The notes below the pieces were generated by a model, which was given only the letters and a program-made list of their open reading frames with translations, ran no database searches and was not told where the DNA came from. DNA of 37,090 nucleotides from CAYWOS01 sp964459985. GTDB lineage: Bacteria > Bacillota > Clostridia > Christensenellales > Aristaeellaceae. The position numbers and the translations under genes were made by a program. Positions within the stretch are counted from its first letter, which is position 1. Every line of letters starts with the position of its first letter. Below are positions 1-7,779 of this stretch, piece by piece. Where the stretch lies: the NCBI GenBank assembly GCA_964459985.1, contig CAYWOS010000023.1:1-37090 (forward strand), read 5' to 3'.

Positions 1-683
1 GCCGCGTGCACACCTTCTGCTGCGCCGTGCCCGGCGCGTGGCACGTCATGGGCGTCATGCAGGCGGCGGGGCTGTCGCTCAAATGGTTCCGCGACACGCT
101 GTGCGCCGATGAGATCGCCGTGGCGCGCGATATGGGCGTCGATCCCTACGATCTGATCAACGCCGAGGTCGCGCAGTCGCCCGTGGGCGCCAACCGCCTG
201 TTCTACCTGCCCTATCTCATGGGCGAGCGCACGCCGCATCTGGACGCCGACTGCCGCGGCGCGTTCATCGGGCTGTCCGCCATGCACAAAAAGAGCGATC
301 TGCTCCGCGCCGTGATGGAGGGCGTCGCCTACGCGCTGAACGATTCCCTGTCGGTGTTCGGCGAAATGGGGCAGACGGTCAATTCCATGGCGGTGTGCGG
401 CGGCGGCGGCAGGAGCCCCATCTGGCGCGCCATGCTCGCCGATCTGTTCAACTGCGATATCAAAACGGTGCGCGGCGAGGGCGCGGCGCTGGGCGTGGCG
501 CTGCTGGCCGGCGTGGGCGCGGGCGTGTACGCCTCCGTTCCCGAGGCGTGCGACGCCGCCATTTCCTACGGCGACAAGCAAAGCCCGTCGGAGAACGCCG
601 CGCGGTACGAAAAGCAGTACGCCTTCTTCCGCACGCTGTATCCGGCGCTCAAGGACTGCTACAAGGCGCTTTCGGCGCTGTAA
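1..683 (+). CDS. xylB: Xylulokinase, C-terminal part (5' truncated by window edge)
   Basis: The reading frame is open from base 3 and ends with TAA at 681-683; the N-terminal half lies outside the window. The visible 226 residues match the C-terminal actin-like ATPase domain of FGGY carbohydrate kinases, which phosphorylate D-xylulose to xylulose 5-phosphate in the cytoplasm. Recognisable stretches are VPGAWHVMGV near the start, the YLMGERTPHLD segment, and the glycine-rich CGGGGRSPIWRAMLADLF segment followed by GEGAALGVALLAGV, typical of the XylB nucleotide-binding region. Closely related FGGY kinases such as L-fuculokinase cannot be fully excluded from the C-terminus alone. An L-fucose-isomerase-like gene sits at the other window end, but the two are far apart and not linked by operon structure. 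Confidence 0.85.
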   Translation, partial: RVHTFCCAVPGAWHVMGVMQAAGLSLKWFRDTLCADEIAVARDMGVDPYDLINAEVAQSPVGANRLFYLPYLMGERTPHLDADCRGAFIGLSAMHKKSDLLRAVMEGVAYALNDSLSVFGEMGQTVNSMAVCGGGGRSPIWRAMLADLFNCDIKTVRGEGAALGVALLAGVGAGVYASVPEACDAAISYGDKQSPSENAARYEKQYAFFRTLYPALKDCYKALSAL

Positions 684-787
684 GGAGCGCCCGGCGGAAA
701 ATCTTTCTAATCCGTGCAATAAATCCCCTTTCCGCACCGTCTAATAGGATGAAACCCATGCAGAACAAGATTGAACGGAGGACATCC

Positions 788-1774
788 ATGAAACGATTGA
801 CCGCGCTGCTCCTGACGCTCGCGCTCGCGCTCGCCGCGCTCCCCGCGCTGGCCGTTTCGGAATCGATCAAGCTCAAATACCTCGGGGATTCCAAGATCGT
901 GCTGGATTCGGGCGCCGAGCTCAAGGGCTTTGACATGACCTACGCCGGCCCCGATACCGCCGTCACGGTGACCGCGACCGACCTTGTGACCAAAAAATCG
1001 TATGATATCGGTAACTTTTCCGCTGTGGACGGCAAAACGCTGACGATCAGCCTGTACCAGTTCGGCATCTTCGCCGAGACCGGCAAGCCGCGCGCCGTTC
1101 GCGTCACCTTCGAGACCACCTCGGGCTACAAGAAATCCGCCACGGTCTATCAGATGAGCGAAAAAGAGGGCGGCGTCGTCTATCTCAGGCAGATCAGGCC
1201 GACCTACTACAGCAACAACACCGCTTCTTCCTTCGGCCCGCACCTGCGCGATCTGACGTCCGGCCTGACCGATCTGTGGTACATGGTCACGCCGCTGGAT
1301 CTGACGAAGCAGGGCCGGCAGACGTACGAGTTGGTGGCGAGCAACGTCAACGTCATCGGCGAGGTGTACGTCGACGTTTCGGGCGATATCGTCACCGTCA
1401 GCTACTATAACTACTACGAACGGTATGGCGGCGATACCAAGACCAAGAGCGAGTTCATCCGGCTGTATCACCATTACGGCGAGATCGCTCCCGCCGACTT
1501 CGAGCAGGCGGGCAGCCCCTTCCGTTTTAACGAGCCGTTCAGTATTTCCTATGATCTCGGCGGCGATACGACGGTGCTGATGCTCGTGATCAACCGCGTC
1601 GATTACTGCAACTTCCCGACGTCGGATCATATGCTCCGCCGCTTCTGGGAGAACACGCCCGAGAACAAGGAAAAGCGCGAGGCGCTGATCCGAATGATCG
1701 ACTGGGACGGCGCGAACGATCCCGTCGTCACCGTCGAGCCCGAGCCGACCGTCCTCCCCGAGGCGGAAGGCTGA
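788..1774 (+). CDS. Secreted protein of unknown function
   Basis: A 328-residue protein with no family I recognise. It opens with a clear signal peptide (MKR then a Leu/Ala-rich core, probable cleavage after residues 22-24, near ALA-VS). The mature part is beta-rich, has many Tyr, Thr and Val residues, has no further membrane segment and only one cysteine (in the VDYCNFPTS stretch), and ends in a short Pro/Glu tail (VEPEPTVLPEAEG). It is therefore probably released or loosely wall-associated. The ATG at 788 is chosen because an ACGGAGG ribosome binding site lies 7 bases upstream and the signal peptide starts there; longer in-frame starts run into xylB. A strong terminator follows the stop. 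Several other genes here encode secreted proteins with similar leaders, so it may belong to the cell-surface set. Confidence 0.7.
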   Translation: MKRLTALLLTLALALAALPALAVSESIKLKYLGDSKIVLDSGAELKGFDMTYAGPDTAVTVTATDLVTKKSYDIGNFSAVDGKTLTISLYQFGIFAETGKPRAVRVTFETTSGYKKSATVYQMSEKEGGVVYLRQIRPTYYSNNTASSFGPHLRDLTSGLTDLWYMVTPLDLTKQGRQTYELVASNVNVIGEVYVDVSGDIVTVSYYNYYERYGGDTKTKSEFIRLYHHYGEIAPADFEQAGSPFRFNEPFSISYDLGGDTTVLMLVINRVDYCNFPTSDHMLRRFWENTPENKEKREALIRMIDWDGANDPVVTVEPEPTVLPEAEG

Positions 1775-1792
1775 ACAGAAAAAGCATACTGC

Positions 1793-1824
1793 AAACGGCT
1801 TCGTCGCGCGACGAAGCCGTTTTT
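1793..1824 (+). terminator. Intrinsic terminator after the secreted-protein gene
   Basis: A near-perfect 30-base palindrome (arms 1793-1806 and 1809-1822, realistic loop of 4 bases) is followed by a run of five T. It lies 19 bases after the stop at 1774 and before the next promoter at 1851, so it separates the two transcription units. Confidence 0.9.
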
Positions 1825-1850
1825 GTACGATGCGCCGTGTTTGATCGGTG

Positions 1851-1879
1851 TTGCCAATGACGGGCGGAAATGCTATAAT
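1851..1879 (+). promoter_or_regulatory. Sigma-A promoter of the nuclease-like gene
   Basis: TTGCCA (1851-1856), 17 bases, TATAAT (1874-1879), with an extended -10 TGC directly before it. It lies between the terminator at 1793 and the nuclease start at 1974, giving a leader of roughly 85-90 nt. Confidence 0.8.
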
Positions 1880-1973
1880 GGCTGTATCCGCCGGGGAACG
1901 ATTCCCGTTTGCACGATATACCGCGCCATTTCGCTCAATCGCCGCTTTAACCGACCCGAACATGAGGCGAAAC

Positions 1974-2636
1974 ATGCATTACAAGCGTTTCTTCGTCTGT
2001 TTCCTGCTCCTGACGCTGCTCGCGCCGCCGTGCGCCGGCGAGGCGGCCGATTTTGTCATGCCGGACAGGGAGGCGCTGTCCGAGGTCACGCTTTACCGCG
2101 TTATTGACGGCGACACGGTTGTGTTTGAATCCAATAAAATCCTGCTGACCGTCAGGATGATCGGCATCAACGCGCCCGAAAGCGGCGCGCCTTACGCTGT
2201 GAACGCGACGGAATTCCTCGAAAACTGCCTTCAGGACACGCGCGTCTTCATTGAAAAAGGCGAGGAACAGCTGGATGATTACGGGCGGCTGCTCGCGTAT
2301 GTCTGGCTGGACGACGGAACGCTGCTCAACGAGCGCGCGCTGCGGGAGGGCACGGCGGCGCTTTGCTTTTTCCCGCCCAATCTGCGATACGCCGCCGCGC
2401 TGACGGAGGCGCAGACCGCCGCGCTGAACGGGAACGTGGGGATGTGGGCCGTATACAGTGAAACCGATCGGGACGACGAGCCCGCCGACGTTCGGTATAT
2501 CGGGAATGTGAAATCGCGCGTGCTGCACAGGTCCGACTGCCTTTCGCTCCCGTCCGAAAAAAACCGCGTCTATTTCACGTCGTATGAGGACGCGATCAGA
2601 AACGGTTTTCACGAATGCCAGAATTGTTTCCGGTAG
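1974..2636 (+). CDS. Secreted staphylococcal-nuclease-like protein with C-terminal Cys-rich module
   Basis: A 220-residue protein. The ATG at 1974 is chosen because GAGG lies about 6 bases upstream and the signal peptide (MHYKRFF plus a hydrophobic core, cleavage near CAGEA) begins there; an in-frame ATG at 1962 is less well placed. The SNase (thermonuclease) fold spans about residues 35-155: VIDGDTV carries the metal-binding Asp, VRMIGINAPES the first catalytic Arg and the Glu, and YGRLLAYVWLDDG the second Arg. The usual Asp-Thr of the family's IDTPE motif is Asn-Ala here. The last 45 residues (YIGNVKSRVLHRSDCLSLP to HECQNCFR) carry a C...C-x2-C pattern like the small metal-binding module often attached to secreted nucleases. 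It likely degrades extracellular nucleic acid. It converges with the VanW operon, only 22 bases apart. Confidence 0.85.
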   Translation: MHYKRFFVCFLLLTLLAPPCAGEAADFVMPDREALSEVTLYRVIDGDTVVFESNKILLTVRMIGINAPESGAPYAVNATEFLENCLQDTRVFIEKGEEQLDDYGRLLAYVWLDDGTLLNERALREGTAALCFFPPNLRYAAALTEAQTAALNGNVGMWAVYSETDRDDEPADVRYIGNVKSRVLHRSDCLSLPSEKNRVYFTSYEDAIRNGFHECQNCFR

Positions 2637-2658
2637 CGCCCCTGCGTCGCGCTTTCTC

Positions 2659-3693
2659 CTATTCCGCCCGGTACACGGCGATGTACAGCGCGCCGTCCTG
2701 CGAGGAGGCGTCGATGCGGACGGGGAAGGGGTAATCGTTGCGGAAGCGGAAATTGAGCTCGTCGTTGCCCACGGCGGCGTCGACGCCGTGCGGCAGATAG
2801 CTGGCCGCCGAGGGGCCGTGCGCGCGGCGCTGGAGGACGGTCAGCCCGGGCAGCTGCAAAACGGTGTTGTACAGCGTGCTCGACACCTGACACGTGCCGC
2901 CGCCGTAGCCGAGCTTGCTGTTGCCGTCGACAAGGACGATGGCGGGCTGATAGCCCTCGCTGGCGCGGTAGGGGCCGATATCGCGGTTGAAATTGAGGCT
3001 TTCGCCCGTTTGCAGCGTGACGGCGGACAGCTTCCGGCAGGCGACGCGGATATTTTCCATGCGCCCGATGTTGGCGTCGTCGGTGGTGATCTTGTAGAAG
3101 GAAACAAACGCCGAGATCGGCGCGTCCGCGCCGGCCGATTCGGCGCGCGCGGCGGTCGGGCAGAGGTCGTCGAGCAGGCGCGTGTCGACATAGGCGTACT
3201 GGCGGTGATAAATCAGTTTCGCCCAGCCGTCCTCGACGCCGATGAACGCCAGCCGCGCGCCCGCCTGTAAAGTGATGAGCGTTTTGCTTTCGTGCGATTT
3301 TTCGTTCATCACGCCGACGGGCTGCGAAAGCGTGGCGTAATACTGATATTTTTCCACGCCGTAGGGCGGCGTTGCCTGCGGATCGAGCGGCTCCACATCC
3401 TCCAGACACGAGCGGCGGATGTACCCGCGAACGCTCCCGTCCTGCGAGGAAACAAGCGCCCACGTCGGATCGACGGCGTACACCATAATGCGGACGCCCT
3501 TGACGAACGAGCTGAGCTTGTCGACGCCCTCGAACTTTTCGCCGCTCTCCAGCAGCTTATACGAGGCGTACACCGTGCTGTTAATGCGCGTGCGCGCCGT
3601 CCACAGCGCCCCCTGATCGGCGGACGCCTGCCCCGCAAACGCGGGGGATAGGAGGAATAGCAGCGCGCACAGCGCGCAGAAACGGCGTTTCAT
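2659..3693 (-). CDS. SH3b-SH3b-VanW family secreted protein (second copy of tandem pair)
   Basis: A 344-residue protein: signal peptide 1-26 (MKRRFCALCALLFLLSPAFA), two SH3b-like modules at about 38-100 and 115-175 (each with a GW/GYI-type core), then a VanW domain at about 214-343. The VanW hallmark GYGGGTCQVSSTLYN has Cys at 268, followed by HGPSAASYLPHGVDA and FRNDYPFPVRI. VanW occurs in some vancomycin-resistance clusters, but its biochemical role is not established; the SH3b modules suggest binding to the cell wall. Its ATG overlaps the stop of the upstream paralogue (ATGA), with AAGGAGG inside that gene's end, so the pair is translationally coupled. No van ligase or regulator genes are nearby, so resistance is not implied. 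Confidence 0.85.
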   Translation of the reverse strand: MKRRFCALCALLFLLSPAFAGQASADQGALWTARTRINSTVYASYKLLESGEKFEGVDKLSSFVKGVRIMVYAVDPTWALVSSQDGSVRGYIRRSCLEDVEPLDPQATPPYGVEKYQYYATLSQPVGVMNEKSHESKTLITLQAGARLAFIGVEDGWAKLIYHRQYAYVDTRLLDDLCPTAARAESAGADAPISAFVSFYKITTDDANIGRMENIRVACRKLSAVTLQTGESLNFNRDIGPYRASEGYQPAIVLVDGNSKLGYGGGTCQVSSTLYNTVLQLPGLTVLQRRAHGPSAASYLPHGVDAAVGNDELNFRFRNDYPFPVRIDASSQDGALYIAVYRAE

Positions 3694-4679
3694 CGGGCGG
3701 CCTCCTTGTAGATGACGATGAACATGCCCAGATCCTGAATGTGCGAATCGATGCGGATCGGGAAAGAATAATCGTTGCGGAAATGGAAATCCAGATCGCC
3801 CGAGGAAGCGTCGACGCCGTGCGGCAGGTACGTCGCGCCGTTCGCGCCGTGCGGCGAGCGCTCGGTCACGGTCAGCCCCTGCAATTGCAGCACGACGTTG
3901 TACAGCGTGCTTGACACCTGGCACGAGCCGCCGCCGTAGCCCGGCTTCAATTCGCCGTCGACCAGCACGGGCGCGAGCGTGTAGCCGTTTTCGGCGGTGA
4001 AGCGTCCGACGGTGTCGTTGAAGAGCAGTTCCTCGCCCGGCTGCATCACGCGGTTCATGCGGCTGCACGCCACGCGCAGATTGACGATGCGGCTCGGGTT
4101 GTTGTTAAAATAGGTCATGTATACGGCGATCGGCTCGCCGGGCAGCGCGCGCTCGGCATCCGGCGCGACGGGCAGCAAATCGTCCAGCAGCCGCGTGTCG
4201 ATATAGCCGTACTGACGCTTGTGGATGAGCTTCGCCCAGCCGTTTTCGACGCCGATCACGGCGATGTACGCGCCCGCCGTCATCGTTTCGAGCGTCTTGG
4301 CGTCGGGCGAGGGCGCGTCCATGATCCCGACCGATTGCGAAAGCACGGCGTAGTATTCGTATTTGATCACGCCGTAGCGCGGCGTGTTGACGGGATCGAT
4401 GGGCTCGACCCGGTCGATGCGGTGGCGCAGGATATAGCCCACCGTGCTCCCCGACTGCGCCCTGACCCACTCGGGAAAAACCTCCAGAATCAGCAGCTTG
4501 GCGCCCGGATTGAGCCATTTGAGCTTGGCGCTTTCGGTATCCGGCTCCTTGTACATGTTGGTGGTGCTGTTGGGGTAGTTGTGCGTGATGATGGCGGTAT
4601 ACAGCGCCTCTTCCCCCGACGCGGGCGCGGCGAGGGGAACGAGCGCGAGGATCAGCGCGATCAGGGCCAGTCTTTTCAT
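3690..4679 (-). CDS. SH3b-SH3b-VanW family secreted protein (first copy of tandem pair)
   Basis: A 329-residue paralogue of the following gene, with the same order: signal peptide (MKRLALIALILALVPLAAPASG), SH3b-like module beginning ALYTAIITHNYPNSTTNMY, second SH3b (residues about 105-165, DGWAKLI-like ENGWAKLIHKRQYGYIDT), then VanW with GYGGGSCQVSSTLYN and YLPHGVDASSGD. Both copies share the phrases YGVIKYEYYAVLSQ / YGVEKYQYYATLSQ and DTRLLDDL, so they arose by tandem duplication and then diverged strongly. ATG 4679 is chosen for its signal peptide; an in-frame start further upstream would read through the promoter hairpin. The operon is two genes, first this one and then the 2659-3693 copy. 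Confidence 0.85.
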   Translation of the reverse strand: MKRLALIALILALVPLAAPASGEEALYTAIITHNYPNSTTNMYKEPDTESAKLKWLNPGAKLLILEVFPEWVRAQSGSTVGYILRHRIDRVEPIDPVNTPRYGVIKYEYYAVLSQSVGIMDAPSPDAKTLETMTAGAYIAVIGVENGWAKLIHKRQYGYIDTRLLDDLLPVAPDAERALPGEPIAVYMTYFNNNPSRIVNLRVACSRMNRVMQPGEELLFNDTVGRFTAENGYTLAPVLVDGELKPGYGGGSCQVSSTLYNVVLQLQGLTVTERSPHGANGATYLPHGVDASSGDLDFHFRNDYSFPIRIDSHIQDLGMFIVIYKEAAR

Positions 4680-4718
4680 GCGTCCTCCGAATCGGTGCGT
4701 TCGACGGCGTAAAGCAAA

Positions 4719-4745
4719 GCGGGACTCCGCGATATGGAGTCCCGC
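4719..4745 (-). terminator. Hairpin overlapping the vanW promoter; probable terminator of the QueG-like gene
   Basis: Ten perfect base pairs (arms 4719-4728 and 4736-4745, loop of 7) are followed on the minus strand by TTTGCTTTA. It lies 71 bases after the stop of the QueG-like gene, so it can end that transcript. The ascending arm coincides with the expected start site of the vanW operon. Confidence 0.65.
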
Positions 4746-4747
4746 AC

Positions 4748-4776
4748 AGTATAGCATAGAATCGGCGCGTGAGAAA
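4748..4776 (-). promoter_or_regulatory. Probable promoter of the vanW pair
   Basis: On the minus strand TATACT (4753-4748) is preceded by the extended -10 TGC; 17 bases upstream is only a weak -35, TTTCTC (4776-4771). The start site would be near 4741, inside the ascending arm of the hairpin at 4719-4745. Confidence 0.55.
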
Positions 4777-4815
4777 CCATTCCCGGAAAAATTTACAGAT
4801 CGTTCGCGCCCTTTG

Positions 4816-5730
4816 TCAGTCGTCGGCGTCCGCGCCGTTGGCCAGTAGGGCGTTCAGATTGCGCGGGATATTCTCCAGACGGTAATCGATCCCGCACCTG
4901 TCGAGCGTTTCCTTCAGCCCCCGGGGCGGCTCGGCGGATTTGTCGGGATTGAGCAGATAGGCGGTTTCTTCTTCCGAAATATCGATGGTTTCCATCGGCG
5001 CGGCGAAGATCTTCCTGTTCGCCGGGCAGACGGACTGGCATTTCAGGCAGCCCGTCAGGCGGCGGTGCGCCGTCGGCGGAATCCAATCGGGGAAGTCGTG
5101 CGTGCCCCACTCGTTCTGGCGCGTGATGCAGCGCTCGTTGTTGATGAGAAAGCGATCGGGCAGGATGGCGCCCGTGGGGCAAGCGCCGACGCACAGCCCG
5201 CAGCGCGCGCAGGCGTCCATGTTCTTGACCTCGCGCCAGACGTAATCGCCCGGCGTCAGATCGCTGACAAACACGAACAGCGCGTGCAGCGAACCGGCAT
5301 CCCCGGCATAGGTGACGTTGTTGCGCCCGTATTCGCACAGACCGGCGCGCACGGCGATGCGCTTGTGCGGCAGCCAGAAGAAATACTGCATATGGCAGCC
5401 CGCCGCGGCGACGTATTCGCCCACGATCGCGGGCGGATCGAGCGTGAGGTGCTCCAGCACGTCGCTCGCCGTCCTGCCCGCGCTGTGAAAGCGCAGCCGC
5501 GTCAGCGTGTGCGGCGCGGTCAGCACGATCAGCGATTTCGCCTCGAAATCGACGGCCGGCGGATCGAGGATGTACTGCTCCATCGTGATCCATTTCTGGA
5601 AGCCGTTCAGATCGTTGGTTTCCCGGACGGCTTCGATGTCCTTTTTGATGTCCTGAAGGCAGGCGATCGGCACGACCGCCATGCCGATCCCGCGCTCCGA
5701 AGCCTTGCGGATGATTTCATTCGTCGTCAT
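4816..5730 (-). CDS. QueG-like double [4Fe-4S] protein
   Basis: A 304-residue cytoplasmic protein resembling the catalytic part of epoxyqueuosine reductase (QueG), which uses cobalamin and two [4Fe-4S] clusters in the last step of queuosine synthesis in tRNA. The cluster ligands are visible: CARCGLCVGACPTGAI at about 178-193, RCIT at about 206, and GCLKCQSVCPANRK at about 228-241, which is the QueG ligand pattern. The protein is shorter than typical QueG (about 370-390 residues) and lacks the C-terminal HEAT-like extension. The divergent N-terminal half leaves function open: it may be a QueG-related reductase with another substrate. ATG 5730 follows GGAGGG by 7 bases. It stands alone between the Ig-like gene and the vanW pair. 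Confidence 0.7.
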   Translation of the reverse strand: MTTNEIIRKASERGIGMAVVPIACLQDIKKDIEAVRETNDLNGFQKWITMEQYILDPPAVDFEAKSLIVLTAPHTLTRLRFHSAGRTASDVLEHLTLDPPAIVGEYVAAAGCHMQYFFWLPHKRIAVRAGLCEYGRNNVTYAGDAGSLHALFVFVSDLTPGDYVWREVKNMDACARCGLCVGACPTGAILPDRFLINNERCITRQNEWGTHDFPDWIPPTAHRRLTGCLKCQSVCPANRKIFAAPMETIDISEEETAYLLNPDKSAEPPRGLKETLDRCGIDYRLENIPRNLNALLANGADADD

Positions 5731-5822
5731 TCGTATCCCTCCGACATTTGTATTTCCATTATTTTCTCATCGTTTCGCGCGGGACGAAGCGCCCTCGCCG
5801 GACGATGATGAAAGCTGTATTG

Positions 5823-7652
5823 TTACGGCGTTCGGTCGACCACGATCTTTTCCGCCGTCAGCGCCGGCAGCGTGAAGGCGGCCTCGAGCGCGGCCGCGTA
5901 GTCCTTCGTGCCCGCGCACTCGCCGTACGCCGTCACCTCGCAGCCTGCCGTCACGCCGTCGCGGACGAGCGATGCGGCGCATTCGATCCAGAACGCCGAA
6001 TCCTTTTTCCCGACGCCGCCCGTGCCGACGCGCATGACCGCGACCGCGCCGTTTTCAAAAATTTGCAGCACTTTGCCGCTCACGCTCATTTTGCTGCCGC
6101 GATACGCGTCGGGATCGCGCAGGATCTCCGCGTACGTCGCCCTCGGATAGGAGACGGAATCGTATACGGCGGCGTGATCGATGGTCACGGTGATTTTGAC
6201 TTTGTTGGTCGGATCGTTCATGTCGGTCACCGTAATCGTCCCGCTGCCCGCCTTCCTTGGAACGATCACGATGTAGGTCGTGTCCGAGAACCAGCGCTCC
6301 TCCCAGACGGCGTCAAAGTAGGCGGAAGCCGACTCAGAAAACGTGATCGAAACTTCCTCGCCGTAGAACGTGACGGGAATGACCTCGCCGAATTTGCTGA
6401 CGACGGTGTACGCCGTCTTTTCCACCGATATCGTGGGCACGAGCACCGACGCCGACGCGCTTGTGCCGCTTCCGTCCAGCGCCTCGCAGAGGATTTTGCA
6501 TTTCCCCGCGCCGACGGCGCGCACGACGCCCTCTTGCGATACCTCGGCGACGGCCGGATCGGAGGACGACCATTGGACGCGGCCGTCCGTCGCGGACGCG
6601 GGCGACAGGCTCGCCGTCAGGGGGACGTCCTCGCCGCCGATGTACGCCGTGATTGTTCGGGGATCGAGCTTGATGGAGGCGACGCGCCGGATGACCGTGA
6701 CGCGGCAGACGGCGGAAGCGCCGCCGCCGTCCTTGGCCTCGCAGGTGATCAGGCATTCGCCGTTTGATTTCGCCGTGATCCTGCCCTCGGCGTTGACGAC
6801 GGCGACCGAGGCGTCCGATGTGGTATAGGACAGCGTTTTCCTGCCGGCGTCGGCCGGCGCGAGGGTCGCCTTGACGTTCGCCGACTTGCCGGCCTCCAGC
6901 GTCAGCGACGTTTCGTTCAGCGTAATGGTTTCCACCGCCTGCGTCACGGTGATTCTGCATCTGTCCGTCACGGTTCCCTGAACGCCCGGCTGGGTGACCG
7001 AGGCGGTGATCGTCGCCGTGCCGCGCTTGAGCGCCGTCACGGCGCCCGTGTCGTCGACCATGGCGACGGACGGATCGCTCGATGTCCACGCGATATCGGG
7101 AACGCGCGCGTCTTCGGGCAGGAACGCCGCCGTCAGCGACAGCCGCGCGAGCGCCGGCGCGTCGCTTTTGAGCAGCAGCGAGCGGCTTTCATCGGATAAA
7201 TTAACGCGTTTGACCGGCTTGGACACAATGACGGCGGCCGACGCTTCGATCATTTCGTTGTCTTTCGCCCGGCAGGTGATCACGGCTTCGCCCGCGGCGA
7301 CGCCCGTGACGACGCCCTTTCCGGACACCTTGGCGACGCGCGCGTCGGAGGAGGACCAGACGAGCGCCGTTTCCTCGGGCGCGCTCATCACGCGCCGCGT
7401 GACGGTCGCTTCGAGCGTCCGCGCGCTTCCGACGTACAGGGCGAATTCGCTTTCGTCCAGCGTGATTTCGCGGTCGCTGTTTTCGGCGGCGCGCCGCCGC
7501 TCGATCTCGCCGATCATGCGCTCCGCTTCGTCCCTGATTTCCAGCAGTTCCTCGTAGGTGTATTCGTCGACGTGAAAATCCTCCGCGCGGGCGGGCGCGC
7601 GGAACGCCGCCGACAGCAAGATTAGCGACAGGATCAGGATCGCGCGCTTCAT
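5823..7652 (-). CDS. Secreted bacterial Ig-like (Big2) repeat protein with C-terminal OB-like domain
   Basis: A 609-residue exported protein. After the signal peptide (MKRAILILSLILLSAAF, cleavage near ARA-ED) comes a short acidic helical stretch (about 25-60), then four Big2-type domains at roughly 61-145, 146-235, 236-318 and 319-400. Each carries the family pattern of W-S-S-S-D or T-S-D, then V-A-x-V, then G-x-V/I-T-A and A-x-I-T-C. The C-terminus (about 490-609) has MSVSGKVLQIFENG and CEVTAYGECAGTKDY, resembling the OB-like domain found at the end of other clostridial Big2 proteins. No LPxTG or membrane anchor is seen. The ATG is chosen because GAGGGGG lies about 10 bases upstream; a TTG eight codons earlier is less likely. 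A surface binding or adhesion role is inferred from the repeats. Confidence 0.8.
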   Translation of the reverse strand: MKRAILILSLILLSAAFRAPARAEDFHVDEYTYEELLEIRDEAERMIGEIERRRAAENSDREITLDESEFALYVGSARTLEATVTRRVMSAPEETALVWSSSDARVAKVSGKGVVTGVAAGEAVITCRAKDNEMIEASAAVIVSKPVKRVNLSDESRSLLLKSDAPALARLSLTAAFLPEDARVPDIAWTSSDPSVAMVDDTGAVTALKRGTATITASVTQPGVQGTVTDRCRITVTQAVETITLNETSLTLEAGKSANVKATLAPADAGRKTLSYTTSDASVAVVNAEGRITAKSNGECLITCEAKDGGGASAVCRVTVIRRVASIKLDPRTITAYIGGEDVPLTASLSPASATDGRVQWSSSDPAVAEVSQEGVVRAVGAGKCKILCEALDGSGTSASASVLVPTISVEKTAYTVVSKFGEVIPVTFYGEEVSITFSESASAYFDAVWEERWFSDTTYIVIVPRKAGSGTITVTDMNDPTNKVKITVTIDHAAVYDSVSYPRATYAEILRDPDAYRGSKMSVSGKVLQIFENGAVAVMRVGTGGVGKKDSAFWIECAASLVRDGVTAGCEVTAYGECAGTKDYAAALEAAFTLPALTAEKIVVDRTP

Positions 7653-7700
7653 CCGCAGGACACCCCCTCGCGGCAAAAAAACCGCATTCCGACTGTGTTG

Positions 7701-7729
7701 ATGATAGCATACGCCGCCCGCGATGTCAA
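7701..7729 (-). promoter_or_regulatory. Promoter of the Big2 protein gene
   Basis: On the minus strand TTGACA (7729-7724), 17 bases, then TATCAT (7706-7701) with extended -10 TGC. It lies about 50 bases upstream of the start codon at 7652 and directly after the stop of the upstream hydrolase gene, giving the Big2 gene its own transcription unit. Confidence 0.8.
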
Positions 7730-7779
7730 TGAAACCGCGCTTTGCGCAAGCGCTGCGGACGCGCGGAGCGGCAAATCGC

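Noticed and set aside
674..691. Hairpin GGCGCT-GTAAGG-AGCGCC over the xylB stop as a terminator
   Set aside because: Only six pairs and no clean T tract after it; not enough to call.
2659..4679. Vancomycin resistance cluster (VanW pair, with VanY at 33255)
   Set aside because: No VanH/VanA-type ligase, VanX or VanRS genes, and VanW and VanY are 30 kb apart; both families are common as ordinary wall proteins.
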